64,000 nt of DNA from positions 3,658,001-3,722,000 of the forward strand of contig OX596337.1 of assembly GCA_951394405.1 (NCBI GenBank). Direction: 5' to 3'. The translations under genes and the position numbers were made by a program. Below the pieces are notes generated by a model. That model made no database searches. It saw nothing but the letters and a program-made list of their open reading frames with translations, and was not told where the DNA came from. Below, in pieces: positions 36,540-47,588 of this stretch. Source of the DNA: Coprinellus micaceus. Taxonomy: Eukaryota; Basidiomycota; Agaricomycetes; Agaricales; Psathyrellaceae. Each line of letters begins with the position of its first letter. Within the stretch, counting starts at the first letter, position 1.

Positions 36540-37620
36540 GAATGTTGTGTTTGTCCGTCTTCTTTCCCATGACCTCGCCCCAATCTCCCTTTCGTGCGGC
36601 TACTAAGGTTCGGACTTACGTCTTCAAGGTTTCTTACATTACCAACGGCTTCACCTCTTCACTCCCCCCTCTTCAGCGCAGAATTTGGTTCATTTTACCT
36701 CGTACACATGCATTCTTTCACTGCCGGAACCGTGCATTCATTTAAACCCTTCATGAATTCTCGATAGGTTATGTTACGCTATACTTCCTTGACGGCATCG
36801 TTCATTTACATTCGACGTGGGACCACGGCCATGAGGCCATACCCTTTCCTTCCCAGATTTCCGAAGTGGCATACTACCGCGTGACCGCCCTCGTCCCTTG
36901 ACGTCGATGGCCCCACCATATATGCCTTGACGACCCTTCTTCTCTCAGATCTCTTTTCATTGCCTCCGTCCAGGCATTCTTCGACTCTTTGCCTCTTGGT
37001 TCCTCTCCCTCCCCACTCCCTACCATGGTGAAGCAGTGCCTCGCGTTGGCTGGACGTCCACGAATCCACCTTCGCCGGTCCTCCTTTGGGTCGCTCGGGC
37101 CCCTTCGTGTACCCCATCCCATCCCATCCCATTCAGCTGTCATGGTGGATTTCTCGCCTCATCATACCTAGCTTCACGTAGCACCTTGCTCTTCTGCCCC
37201 GACTCTTACCGTTCCCTATCCGCTCGGTTTTACGTAGTTCCGTCTCCTGCCCCCCACTACGTTGGCTCCTCGTGTCCGCCGGGGCTTTACCTTTTGCCCA
37301 TGAACCCAACCGTCCTTACGATCGCCCACATCTTGTATACCTCTGCTCTCCCAAATCACACTCATGTTCTCCGCCCGTGCTCTGGTACTTTTAAATCATT
37401 CGCCTCGAATGGCCGCCCAAACCACACGTTGCAGACTTCTGTGGTTCCTTGGAGATCTCAAATAGGCTCGTAAACTCCACCGACGGAGGCTGAGCGCTGA
37501 ATTCCAGTTGCCTATCGATCGACGAAGCTGTGTAGGAACTAATTGGCTAAAGTGCCGTCGAAAGCGACCGACGAGGACAGCAAACGGATGGCTCGGAATT
37601 TACTCCCTGCCCCTCTCAGG
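36540..37620 (+). repeat. duplicated noncoding segment downstream of pseudokinase copy 1
   Basis: Matches blocks downstream of copies 2 and 3: CATGACCTCGCC near 36569, the ACCAACGGCTTCACCTCTTC block near 36640, TTTGGTTCATTT near 36686, CACTCATGTTCTCCGCC near 37359-37375, and GAATTCCAGTT near 37500 followed by ATCGATCGACG and a CTAATTGGCTAAAG block. Order is the same in the three copies. No reading frame is conserved, so it is 3' untranslated or intergenic DNA carried along in the duplication, or a separate noncoding element. A short (ATCCC)n run lies at about 37112-37132. Confidence 0.65.
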
Positions 37621-39520
37621 CTCAACTAGACCGTTCGCCGGAGAATCGAGGGTCTTCCGTTCCTCATTGCTCGCTGGTCAACGGTCTACCTCTCGACATT
37701 GAATGTAACAGGCTCCTTCATCGCAGGTTGGGGTGTTAGGCATCAAACAAGGCTACCTCGTGATTCAAATAGCAGGCGCACCGTCGATATTTGAGGGTCA
37801 CCACCAGTTGTATGTCTCCGGTTGTCCGACCCGGTGAAGTGGGAGAAGGCGTCAAAGCGGTCTCTGTGTACGGACCAGGGTTTCGTGTACGTCGGCTCAA
37901 GCGCCCAATCCATGAATTGGAGCCGACATGAATTTACCAGCACAAATGTACGAACGAAGCGCCGGAACCCAAGCGGAAGACTGGGCATCGACTAAGGCCA
38001 GTCGCCTAGCAATCAGGGGCTCTCACCCTGAGCCAGCAAATATGATGCAAGCAAGCCCCAGAAGGGGGGGGTTGGTGCAAGTTTTGTTCATTTCTGGGTG
38101 GCCCCGTCAGTGATACCGATACGAACACATGGTCATGGCGATGGCGCCAGCTGGCGCCTGTGCCGCATGGAGCCCCCCTGCCTCACAGATCCCTCAGCGT
38201 GAGGCAGCGAGCGGTTCTTCTGAATACAAGATGAACTCGGTCGCGTGGATGGCGAACAGAAATTAAAGGGATAGCTGCAGTAGCCTGTGTCGTTCAGGTT
38301 TTGCAAGTGGATGAATGTGCTGGCGCCGGTTCTCCTCGAGAGATCATCGGGGGAGCGCCAAGTTGACGATAGGTGAGTCAACATGATTGCCCAGAGGTTA
38401 CCCAGGGAAAGTGACCGAAGCTGGGATTCCGAGACCCATTCAAATCGGCGCAACCTTCAAGTTCCGGTTGGGATCCCGTCGATGGATTCCAAGCGACCTC
38501 CCGAGGGTTTGATATATTTCCCTGGCTGTTCATTGAAGGCTGTAGTCACTGTTCATGAATGCAGTGTCCGTGTCATTCCATATCGCATCGCCGCCTTAAA
38601 GCACTTACCAGCCATGCTCTCGGAACGGAGTGTCCTATCGTCAAAATTGCGAACTCGGTTCCGCTTGCTGGCACTACGCGACCATCATCCGGTGCGATCC
38701 CAGCGTACATAGTGCAAATCCATCACCCATCAGAAGTTGGGCGTCCTTTGACCTGATTTGTCGCCCTCGAGGCTTGAGGCCAAGCATGACATAGTTTGAG
38801 TAAGGGGGGTACGAGACCAAGGTCTATCGGCACACGAGTGATCACGATAGTCCTGAGGAGAGGGACAACTTGAACTTGCCATCATCATGCATCAGCACTG
38901 GGTCGGCTCGTGACTCGCTTGCTTCAAACTCAGCCGGGCGCTTAAATGCGCAATCATTCGTTGTGATGCGCCTCACCTGGAAGTCACCACGGTGGCGCCC
39001 AAACCAGTTATCACCCTTGGACGATCTCCCGCCCCCATCCTCCCCTTCTGGTAGAACCTAGAGGGACGAGGGTTTCGATCGCCGGTCTCGAGTGGTCGAC
39101 TTGCCTTCGCTCTCGGTAGCGTCAGGCCAGCCGCGCGGCTGCAGTACAGCCGACTTCGGGTTGGTTCAATTCTTCGGATTGGGCCGCACCCTAGTGAATC
39201 CCGCAGAAAGAGGCCCGCGACGCTGCCGTGCGAATATCACGATCCAAATTATTCCTCTTTCGACCAGTGGGTTTCGTGTTTCAGAGTACCCACGAGGCGG
39301 GTAGGCCGAGCTTGGGATCTGGTGCACACTACGCGAATATAATTCACGATCGTGCTTACAATGGGGTCTCCAAGAGGCGCATCTAAGATTCCCTTCTGCG
39401 GAGCCAACCTCCTGGGTCGGGATCCATCCGAGGCGTGGCGTTGTTCCTCACCTCAAATACCATTGTTTTTCTCACAACTGAGGTCGCTACTTCAATTCCC
39501 CCACCCACACCCCCACAGAC
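37621..39520. other. intergenic, no gene seen
   Basis: 1.9 kb between the flank of pseudokinase copy 1 and copy 2. Only short reading frames without domain or paralogue on either strand. Confidence 0.5.
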
Positions 39521-40996
39521 ATGGCCCTAAGCTCTACTCTTAAGGTCACGGTAAGGGCCTCAATAAACCTTTTATATTATTTTTAAATGGCTTACGACGC
39601 CCCTCCTCAACAGGTTTGCGTCGCAAATGAACTGCGGTACGCTGTTCAAGGCGTCGAGCGCGCCAACCAGAGTGAGGAGGAACACGTCCAAGGGATTGTC
39701 GCCGTCATCACGCTCTGCCACTGCCTTCAGTCTATACGCCAACATCAAGCCACAGAAGCCCACTCTATTCCTCTAATAGACGCCCTGCAGCAGGTCTAAT
39801 TTTCTCTCAGTCGCACACAACGTCACGCTGACGCACCTTTTAGACCCTCATGCTCGGTGGGCTGAAAGCGGATTCGCGACATGCGATGGTCAATGCACTC
39901 TCTGGCCTCTGCCGACGCATTAAAGCCCTTCCTCGACATGTGAAGATCAACGCCAGCTCGGCAGCGGCCATTTGCCTTGGGCCCCATCGTTATATTACCC
40001 AACTACCAAACAAGGATGTCTTCCATAAAGTGCCCCATAAAGGCCGCTTGGTTCAAATCGAGCGCTACAGACTGTCTAATACTGAGGTGCGCCATAAAAC
40101 CTGCATTCTTGAACTTCCTCGCTCACTCTAACCGCCGCAGCAACTGATCCACGACATCATCCTGCGATTCAACTATCACAATGCGGGCCTACTGCCCTTT
40201 GAAGGTGTCCATCAAGATGCGCAAGGAGATTTCCGTGCGACATACCTTATATCACAACACTGTCAACACGGTGGCATCCGAGATTACACCTTTAATAGAT
40301 GGGGTGTCGACCGCCTGTCTCTAGTATGTTCCTTTCCTTCCTTTCCTTCCCTCCACTCCGCTGACCCACCCCATCACATAGCTCAAGGCCCTCCTCAAGG
40401 CTCTCGACTTTCTCCACAGCAACCGAATCGCACATGGAAGAATCAAGCCTTCGGCAGTGGCCGTCGACGATACTGGGGGAGCTCGATTATCAGGATTAGG
40501 CCTCGGAGTACTCGCATCCGCTGACGGCGGGGTATCCCCAGTCATGTCAGGGTGTCTTCCCTTCGGCGAATATCTGTGGATGTCGCCTGAGCTACTTCGA
40601 GCCCATCGCGATGGGGAGCCTGCAATCCCCACACCTGCGAGCGACCTATATTCATTTGCGCTCGTGGCCTACGAGGTGAGTACTCGTCACACACCCTAAT
40701 CAACCACACCTCGAATGACCCCTTCCCCGTCCTAGCTCTGCACTGGCGAGAAGCCCTTCCCTGAGATCAGGGCTCGTCGCTCCGCGGTCATTGGGATCCA
40801 GAAACTGTTCAAGGCCGTGATTGACAACGACGAGCGCCCCACGAGGCCAGCAGAAACGAGTGCTGCCTATATGCACTACGGGATGACTGACGATATCTGG
40901 AGTATGATCGAAGATTGCTGGGTCCCCGACCCCACCAAGCGCCCCTCTGCCCGCGACATCCTCAAGCGCCCGTTCATGATCGTCGCTGACCTTTGA
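39521..40996 (+). CDS. TKL-type pseudokinase, copy 2 (396 aa)
   Basis: Six exons: 39521-39550, 39614-39793, 39844-40086, 40141-40323, 40382-40675, 40736-40996; again every exon is a multiple of three, and exons 4 and 5 (183 and 294 bases) equal those of the other copies. The helical N-terminus (ELRYAVQGVERANQSEEEHV, IPLIDALQQ) is followed by a degraded N-lobe (LPNKDVFHK, VQIE in place of VAIK), AHGRIKPSA for HRD, SGLG for DFG, and a kept C-lobe (YLWMSPELLRAH, SDLYSFALVAYE, DPTKRPSARDIL). It ends 14 residues earlier than copy 3. The start is the first Met before a good donor; a Met at 39587 inside intron 1 is a weaker choice. Reading frame intact, so the protein is probably made despite lacking kinase residues. 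Confidence 0.85.
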
Positions 40997-41179
40997 GGAG
41001 GATCGGGTTAATGAGCCGTGAGTCCGATGTTCCATGGGATTCACCTTATGGTACTTTTCTTCGCTCCACGATAGAAACTCTAGATTTCCAGAATAGTGCA
41101 CAGGAGGCGAGGCTCGCTTGCGACCGACTGCCATAGTTCGCCGCGCTGGTCTGCGGTGCTCCTTCACTCATCTCACCTT

Positions 41180-41720
41180 TACAAGCATCGATTTTTTGGC
41201 TACCAAGGCTCGGCATACTCGTCTCGGAGACCCTTTCTTTACCAACGGCCTCTCCTCTTTACTAATGTTCCCCTTTCGACGCATTTCCTCCGATTAACTC
41301 GCACATACGTCCTATAGAATAAGGTACGTTACCCATATACTCCGACAGCAGTTCCTTTCCTTTCCCCCAGGTATCACGGCCCCTTCCTGGATTTATGTCA
41401 CCACCTCATGTACACCGCACTATCTAATCACACTCATGTTCTCCGCCTTGCATCTTCGTACTGAATCCCCAATACATTTCAGCGGACCGCCTTCGCAGCT
41501 CGATGCTGTTGTCTCTTGTAGGTCCAGTGCGTGACTCACTCCGCTGCTGTTGCACGTTGTATTCCAGTTTTGCTTCAATTTCAAATGCGTAGCGATCGCC
41601 GTACCCCCGAAGGGATGCTGTGTTGAATACTGAGGACCTAATTGACTAAAAGCTGGGCAACGATCGACGGCACAGCACTGAGCGGCGATTGGAAGGATAT
41701 TCGGAGGTGAAGCAATACTA
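41180..41720 (+). repeat. duplicated noncoding segment downstream of pseudokinase copy 2
   Basis: Shares with the copy 1 and 3 flanks, in the same order, CTACCAAGGCTCGG near 41200, a TTACCAACGGCCTCTCCTC block near 41240, CACTCATGTTCTCCGCC at about 41430-41446, CTTGTAGGTCC near 41514, ATTCCAGTTTTG near 41560 and CCTAATTGACTAAAAG near 41640. It is shorter than the copy 1 version because internal stretches are missing. Confidence 0.6.
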
Positions 41721-42155
41721 GTAGCGAGTACCACGTGTAGGGCAACGTGGGTAATGCAAGGCAGACGGGGGTGAATAGCTCTCGAGGCTATAGAGAAAGT
41801 TGTCGAGTGAATAAGGGGATGGCCGGGTAAGTTGGAACGAGGAAGACCGAAGTAAAGGCGAGTATAGTAAGTACGAGGATGAAGTGAACGAACAATGGCA
41901 GAAGATACAAGTACAGGGAATGCATAGTACAAACAGTGGCGTGATGCATAGAGTGAGTGAGCGTGATGCGAGATATCATGAAGGGGTGGATATATGGAGG
42001 GCAGCAAGGCTGGGGGTGGCAGACTAGCCAAGGGAATTAAACATGGGGAAGAGTAGTGGTATGAAGAAATCGGGGGGTATCGCCGGCAGAAAAACCAAAT
42101 CGCAACAAGTAAAGCATCAAGGCAAGAGAACAATAAGACCCACAGAATCGAAAGC

Positions 42156-43863
42156 TCAACGCAGACCGCCTTCCTCCCTCAACCTCCTCCTCACCCTCAT
42201 CAATACTTTTCCCAGCTCATTCGCACCGTCCCCACTCGGTCCGATACCCCAAAACCCATCGAGGGGGTCGGTGTACACCAACGGCCTCTCGCCCGTGTTG
42301 CCCACCAGCATTTCCCTCAGGTCGGCATGCTGCCTAAACTTCAACACCAACACCTCCTCCATCTTGTCCATAAACACTTCCGCCCAATCTTGCCTCTGCC
42401 ACTCTGCAAACTTCGCGCTATGCTCGTACACTTCCAGCACATTCACTGTCGCCCTGATCTCGTCTGCGATTTCCTCGCGCTCAGGAAGGTACTTGAGCGC
42501 CTCGTGCAGATGCGTCGCCGTCGGGTACACCTTGTTCTTATACATAACGCGGTGGGGCGAGTGGTTCATGAACCCATAGTACCGCCGGTTCTGCGTGACC
42601 TGGTCGAACAGGATTGGCGTCGCGTCTTCCGCCGGAAGATCATCTTGGGGTGGTGGGGGTCGGGTGCTACTGACAGAGTTCCGCCGAGGTTCAGCGGGAG
42701 GCTGGGGCTGGGACTCGGCAGCGGTGCTCGTGGTGTTGCTCGTGCCCGCTTCGGGGGCGGCGCCTGGCTTCTTCTGACTGTCAACGTACACAGGGATGAA
42801 CTGTACCTGGGCCGCTTGGGCCACGATAGGCGGTGGGGGTGGGACCGTCTTCCTCTTCCCCGAGAGAGCCCTGAACAGCCCAGACACTCCCTTTCCCTTC
42901 CGGGAGGACGTCCGCCTCAGGCCGTCCTGCAGTGGTACTACTCCAGGAGGGATGATAGCCGCAGGACCCTGCCCTCCAGGCGGGATCACGAGCGTCGTCG
43001 CAGCCACCCCATTCGGTGCGGGGTTGGCGCTTGGCTGGTTCTGTGCTCTGTTGTAGCTCGCAGTGAGCAGGGCCGTCGTCTGCGGGAGCGTCAGAAGGCT
43101 CTTGTACGGCGTCATCTCGTACAAATCTCGGGGCGGCGGAGGGAGGGGGTTGCGCAGTGGGACTCGAGGTCTCTCGCCTGTAGGTCCGAAGGCTGCTTGG
43201 CCTGGGGGTGTGATTGGACGTAGCACGTCGCCGATGCGGCCTGTGACTCCTGGTTGCGCAGAGTGGGTACGACGGTGTGATGGGGGCGGAGGCGTTGTGC
43301 TGGAGGCGTCGGAGTCGGAGTCATCGTTCATGTTGATTCCTGGTGGGATAAATGGGGTGCCCGATCGACCTGCGCACGTTAGTTGGCCGTCCCCAGCGAA
43401 ATGGCGCAGGACTCACGGGGATGAGAGGGGGGTGCGGATTCGGACGCTCGGCGTCGGGTGCCACTGCCCGTTTTCGAGGATCTTCGTGGTGGTTGTGGAG
43501 GATTTGCTATCGGACCATGAGCTTCTACAGACACAAGGCAAGGCCCGACTCACGTTCCGGAAATGTTAACCCAATCCCCGTCCCGGCGTAACCTCCACCG
43601 TACTGCTCAGATTGCGGTCGACTGCGTCTGGACTTGCTCTTTTTCGTGCCTTTATCTTGTGGTAGCCAATTCAGCTGTGGTTGGGGCATGCCCATCGCTG
43701 CTTGGCCGTACGCATTTGAGGGAAATGCGGCGTAGGGTCCCGGTGTTGGTTGGTAGCCCGGTGGTATGAACGGCGGGTTTGCATATGGATTTTGGGCATA
43801 GGGAAACATCCCAGGAGGTGGTACATCCCATTGGTTCTTTGGTTTTGAGGATTTCTGGCCCAT
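42156..43863 (-). CDS. NADAR-domain protein with N-myristoylation signal (537 aa)
   Basis: Three exons, - strand: 43863-43554, 43506-43417, 43369-42156. The N-terminus MGQKSSKPK fits the N-myristoylation rule (Gly2, Ser6, basic residues next), so the protein is likely membrane-anchored. A Pro/Gly/Tyr-rich disordered stretch follows (MFPYAQNPYANPPFIPPGYQ), then a basic Ser-rich segment (LRRTSSRKGKG). The C-terminal 150 residues are a NADAR domain: YYGFMNHSPHRVMYKNKVYP, LVLKFRQHADLREML, and DGFWGIGPSGDGANELGKVL. The glutamate expected after YPTA is Thr (YPTATHLHEALKYL) while the C-terminal FWG/GANELG motif is intact. It lies between pseudokinase copies 2 and 3 and is a distant paralogue of the NADAR membrane protein at 24-27 kb. 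ADP-ribose-related chemistry is known for the family; activity here is uncertain. Confidence 0.85.
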
Positions 43864-44940
43864 TTCAGATACTACAATCCGAAATCAGGATATGAACTGT
43901 GACTGAGATGCTCGGCGTCACCGACCAGGGGATCAACGGTTCGAGAGAGGTATCGGAAGATGAATCTAGGATATCAAGCTTAGATAGAAGTTAGAGATAA
44001 GGAATGAAAGGGAAGAATGGTTGAGAAATCGGGAGAAGCAAGGAGGAGGAGGTGGTGGTGGTGGTGGAAATGAGCACTTCAGTCACGACCCCGCGCCTCG
44101 ACCTCGATCAATTCCAACATTCTCAATTTGGAATGTGCGGGGCACGTTTATTTGTACCCTTTTCAAGTTGTACCATGGCCTTCATCTACTATGATGTGTC
44201 TCACCACAACGCAGTGTAGGGAAAATTTGACGCCAACGTCTCGTCAGTCTATCGGACTACGGGAGACTAACCTTTCATCCCCACTCCGGGTCTCACTCGA
44301 CTTGGATACGAAGACCCTGGCAAGGTGCGATACTCGAAAGAACTTGATTATCAAGGCGACGGGAAACATCAATGATCAGCTAGGACTCAAGGGCACAGTC
44401 TGTATGGCGCCTCACCACCGTGCCTTTCAACAGGCCTATGCAGGAAACGGGCATGAAGGCCGCTAGCTCCCCAACCTCGTTTTTAAACCCTTTATGACAG
44501 TTTATGACTCACGATATGGTTCATTCCGCACGCAATCCTCGGGACATGGGCGCTCTCTGTCAAGCCAGCGCCTAAGGACTTCTTCGATGACTATCATCCC
44601 AAGGTAACCTGCCACATTCGATATGCAGCGGGCGGTGACAGTGGGACAGAAGGTCCCTCGAATGGCCCTGCTCAGTCACCCTCAAGTCAGCCTTACCTCA
44701 AGCGTCTCACGAAGATTCAGTGACTTTGATCCAGTTCGCTTTCAGATCTCATCCATGTTTGCGATTTTCTTTTTCTCTGCCTGCGATGTCCCTGATTTCC
44801 TCATACCATTCACCCACTACCCTCCCGCATGATTCATTCTCTTGCACAGTCTACCACCCCCCTCTGCTCCTTTTGGAGTTCACCTTCATCCCAGCCTCAT
44901 TGCGTTACACGTGGTGTACTTCCTCCTACCTAATCTCGAA
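43864..44940. other. intergenic, promoter of the myristoylated NADAR gene
   Basis: About 1.1 kb with no supported gene. A small frame at 44128-44466 (+) has no domain, paralogue or start context. Confidence 0.5.
44041..44068. repeat. (AGG)/(GGT) trinucleotide microsatellite
   Basis: AGG repeats running into GGT repeats, about 180 bases upstream of the NADAR start codon, presumably in its promoter or 5' leader. Purine-rich on the + strand. Confidence 0.8.
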
Positions 44941-44949
44941 TCCTTATCG

Positions 44950-46070
44950 CCGCTGCTGTGCCTTGCCGATCGTTGAACAGCACTTTAGTCAATTAAGTCC
45001 ACAGCATTCCAAGAACGTCGATCGATTACTTAGAAAGAACTGGAATTCAGCGGGCCCCGGAGTCGTGTGCCTGGTTTTGGGACCTACAAGGGGCCATGCA
45101 GCGCTCAGGCAGTTCTTCGTGGTGAACCGTAAGTGTGAGTATGGGGCGGAGAACATGAGTGTAATTCGAAGGGAGGTATAGAGAGGATGGGCGGTCGTAG
45201 GGGTAGTGGCGTGGGCGAGTAGAAGGTGAATACATGGAGTGCACCAGGTAAAAGTTGGGGTAATACAAAGGAGGGAAAGTATTCAACTCGGAACATGATG
45301 TCGAGAGGAAAGGAAATAAGGGAGGAGGTCAAAAGAGTGAATACACGGCTAGAAACGACAGGGAACAAGTAGTACATGGAAAGAGAGCGACGATGAGGAA
45401 CGGGCGAGCATAAAGTGAAGGCCCATATAACACGAGCCACCGTGCGAGAGGAGGCGGCGAGGGCAATATTACAGGCAGCATTCAGGCGAATAGGCCGGAG
45501 GATGCCTTGAGGGTGTGAGAAGGAGGCGAAAGGAAGGAGGGGTTGTAAGTGTAAGGAGGCGAAGGGGGCCACCGACGTCAACGTCGAGGGCGGGGTAGCC
45601 ATGAGGCGCACCACGAACGAGTTGGTGCGAAAGAAAGGGCTCATGGCCAGGGTCTCGTGGTCGAGTTGAAATGACAGCTTCCGTCCAGGAGGCTTGAGGA
45701 AGAGGTAACGCGGAGTAATCTATGTAAAGCCCGTACCGAAAATGCATAGTTATCATGAAGAAGATGCATGTCGTGTCGTGAAATGAACCAAGTGATCCGA
45801 ACTTGGGCAAGAACGAAGAGGCGAAGCCGTTGATAGTGTAAAGAACCTTGAGAAGACAATTCCGAGACATCATAACCAAAATTAAGACAAACACAGGCGA
45901 GGTCATAGGAAAGCAGAACGTCGTAAACAGCATCCAAGACGGAAGAAGCGCCACACAAGGGCGCGCCGTGCAGGGGCAGCCTTTCGGCCACCGCCGCCTG
46001 CCAGACTGGAAAACCACGATTTCTATCGCAGAGCGGAGAAAAGGGCTCCAGGATGTTATAATGTGGAGTG
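44950..46070 (-). repeat. duplicated noncoding segment downstream of pseudokinase copy 3
   Basis: Read on the - strand, it repeats the blocks found after copy 1: ATGACCTCGCC near 45900, CTATCAACGGCTTCGCCTCTTC near 45830, TTGGTTCATTT near 45785, ACACTCATGTTCTCCGCC near 45145-45162, CTTGTAGGTCC near 45085, GCTGAATTCCAGTT near 45050, ATCGATCGACG near 45020 and CTTAATTGACTAAAGTGC near 44995. Same order, and spacing close to copy 1. Confidence 0.65.
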
Positions 46071-46076
46071 GCGAAC

Positions 46077-47588
46077 TCACGACTCGCTCGTGCGGCCTTC
46101 TTCGGGATGGGCGACAAGCATGAACGGGCGCTTGAGTATATCGCGCGCGGAGGGCCTCTTGATGGGGTCGGCGACCAAGCAGTCTTCAATCATCTTCCAG
46201 ATCTCGTCGGTCATGCCGTAGCGGGTATATGCCGCGCTGCTCTCTGCGGGCTTGACGGGGCGCTCGTTGTTGTCAATCACGGCGTCGAACAGTGTCGACA
46301 AGCCTCTGATTGACCAACAGTGGCCCCTAATCTCAGCGAAGGGTTCGTTGCCTGTGAGGATCTAGGGGAGGGAAGGGACATTGGGGGTGGAATGGGTTAG
46401 GATGCTTGTCTAGCACTTACCTCGTAGGCCAAGAGCCCAAAGGAATACATGTCGCCCATCGGGGTAGGGGTTGGATCTCCCCCATCGCGATAGGCAGAGA
46501 GGAGCTCGGGGGACATCCAGGGGTATTCGCCCCGGGGAATGCACGCTGTCGCCGCTGGGTACGACCCGTCTTCCGTTGGTGCGAGAACACCAACCCCTAA
46601 TCCCGATAACCGAGCCCGTCCGCCGTCGTCGATGACTACGGCTGAAGTGTTGATTCTTCCATGAGCGATGCCATTGATGTCGAGGAACTCGAGGGTTTCG
46701 AGAACATCCCTGAGCTGTGTGATTGGTTGGTGAGCGAGGAGGTAAAGGTTAAGCAGGGGAAACGAACCAGAGAGATACGATCGACATTTGCCCTGTCAAG
46801 GATGTAGGTTTGGATGGGGCCGTGTTGATAATGTGGTGATACGAGACAGGCTCTATGGAAGTCTCCCGTGACAGGCTGATGAAGACCTTCCAAAGGCCGA
46901 AGGCCAGGGTTCGGATAGCTGGATCGTAGGACGGTGTCGTGGATGAGTCCCTGCAGCCGAAGTGAGAAGATGAAAGAAAAGGCAATAGGTTCTTGTGCGT
47001 ACGTCTACTTTAGAGCCCTGTGCATCGCTTGTGGCTCTCCGAAGCTCGAGTTGGACCTGGCGCCCACCGGGGAGCACACGGTGGAAGATGTCCGCGTTTG
47101 GAAATTGGGTGACATGAGAGGTGGTCATGGGGTAGAAGTCTGACGGATTGGCGCTGATATCCAACCGTCGAGGAATAGTTCTGTGCTGTCGACATAAGAA
47201 GGAAAGGGCACCGGTCATTGTGCGCTTTGAGTTCATCTCGAGCCTCGTGGGCGACAGGATAGCCTAAAACCGTCGTCGATGCGAGCACATTCTGTCAAAT
47301 TAAACACTTACCTGCTGAAGGGCGTCAATAAAGGGGAGAACGTCATCTCCGGTGGAACGAAACTGGTGTAGACGCTGAACGCAGCGAACAAGCGCGATGA
47401 GGGAGATTACGAGTCGGCCGAGCTCCTCTTCCCTATTCGGCGGTGTTGACAGACTGGCGGCCACAAAGCGTTCAAGAACGTTTTGGACCTCTCTATCTAG
47501 AGACGGCTGTCCGGAGGTGCTGTTAAGCATGTGCAGGAGAAGGTAGTGGCCTCGGCCTACTTACCTCGAGGGTTGAAATCGCAGACAT
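46077..47588 (-). CDS. TKL-type pseudokinase, copy 3 (413 aa)
   Basis: Six exons, - strand: 47588-47565, 47506-47312, 47263-47003, 46950-46768, 46714-46421, 46361-46077. Exons 1-5 (24, 195, 261, 183, 294 bases) equal copy 1 exactly. The tiny first exon encodes MSAISTLE, matching MPSQLTLQ in copy 1; this decided the start over the Met at 47530. The helical N-terminus (SLDREVQNVLERFVAA, LVISLIALVRCVQRLHQF) precedes a degenerate kinase fold with FPNADIFHR as Gly loop, VQLE at VAIK, AHGRINTSA at HRD, SGLG at DFG, and a kept C-lobe (YPWMSPELLSAY, GDMYSFGLLAYE, DPIKRPSARDIL). No stop or frameshift. Oriented opposite to copies 1 and 2. Probably a non-catalytic signalling or scaffold protein. Confidence 0.87.

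Noticed and set aside
41420..42133. 237-codon - frame between pseudokinase copy 2 and the NADAR gene
   Set aside because: Overlaps the duplicated noncoding flank; the frame is not kept in the flanks of copies 1 and 3.
42327..43223. 298-codon + frame opposite the NADAR gene
   Set aside because: Antisense shadow of a Pro-rich coding exon; Arg/Leu/Gly-rich and without domain.
45105..46189. Overlapping - frames after pseudokinase copy 3
   Set aside because: They run through the last kinase exon in another frame and the duplicated flank; no conserved translation among the three flanks.
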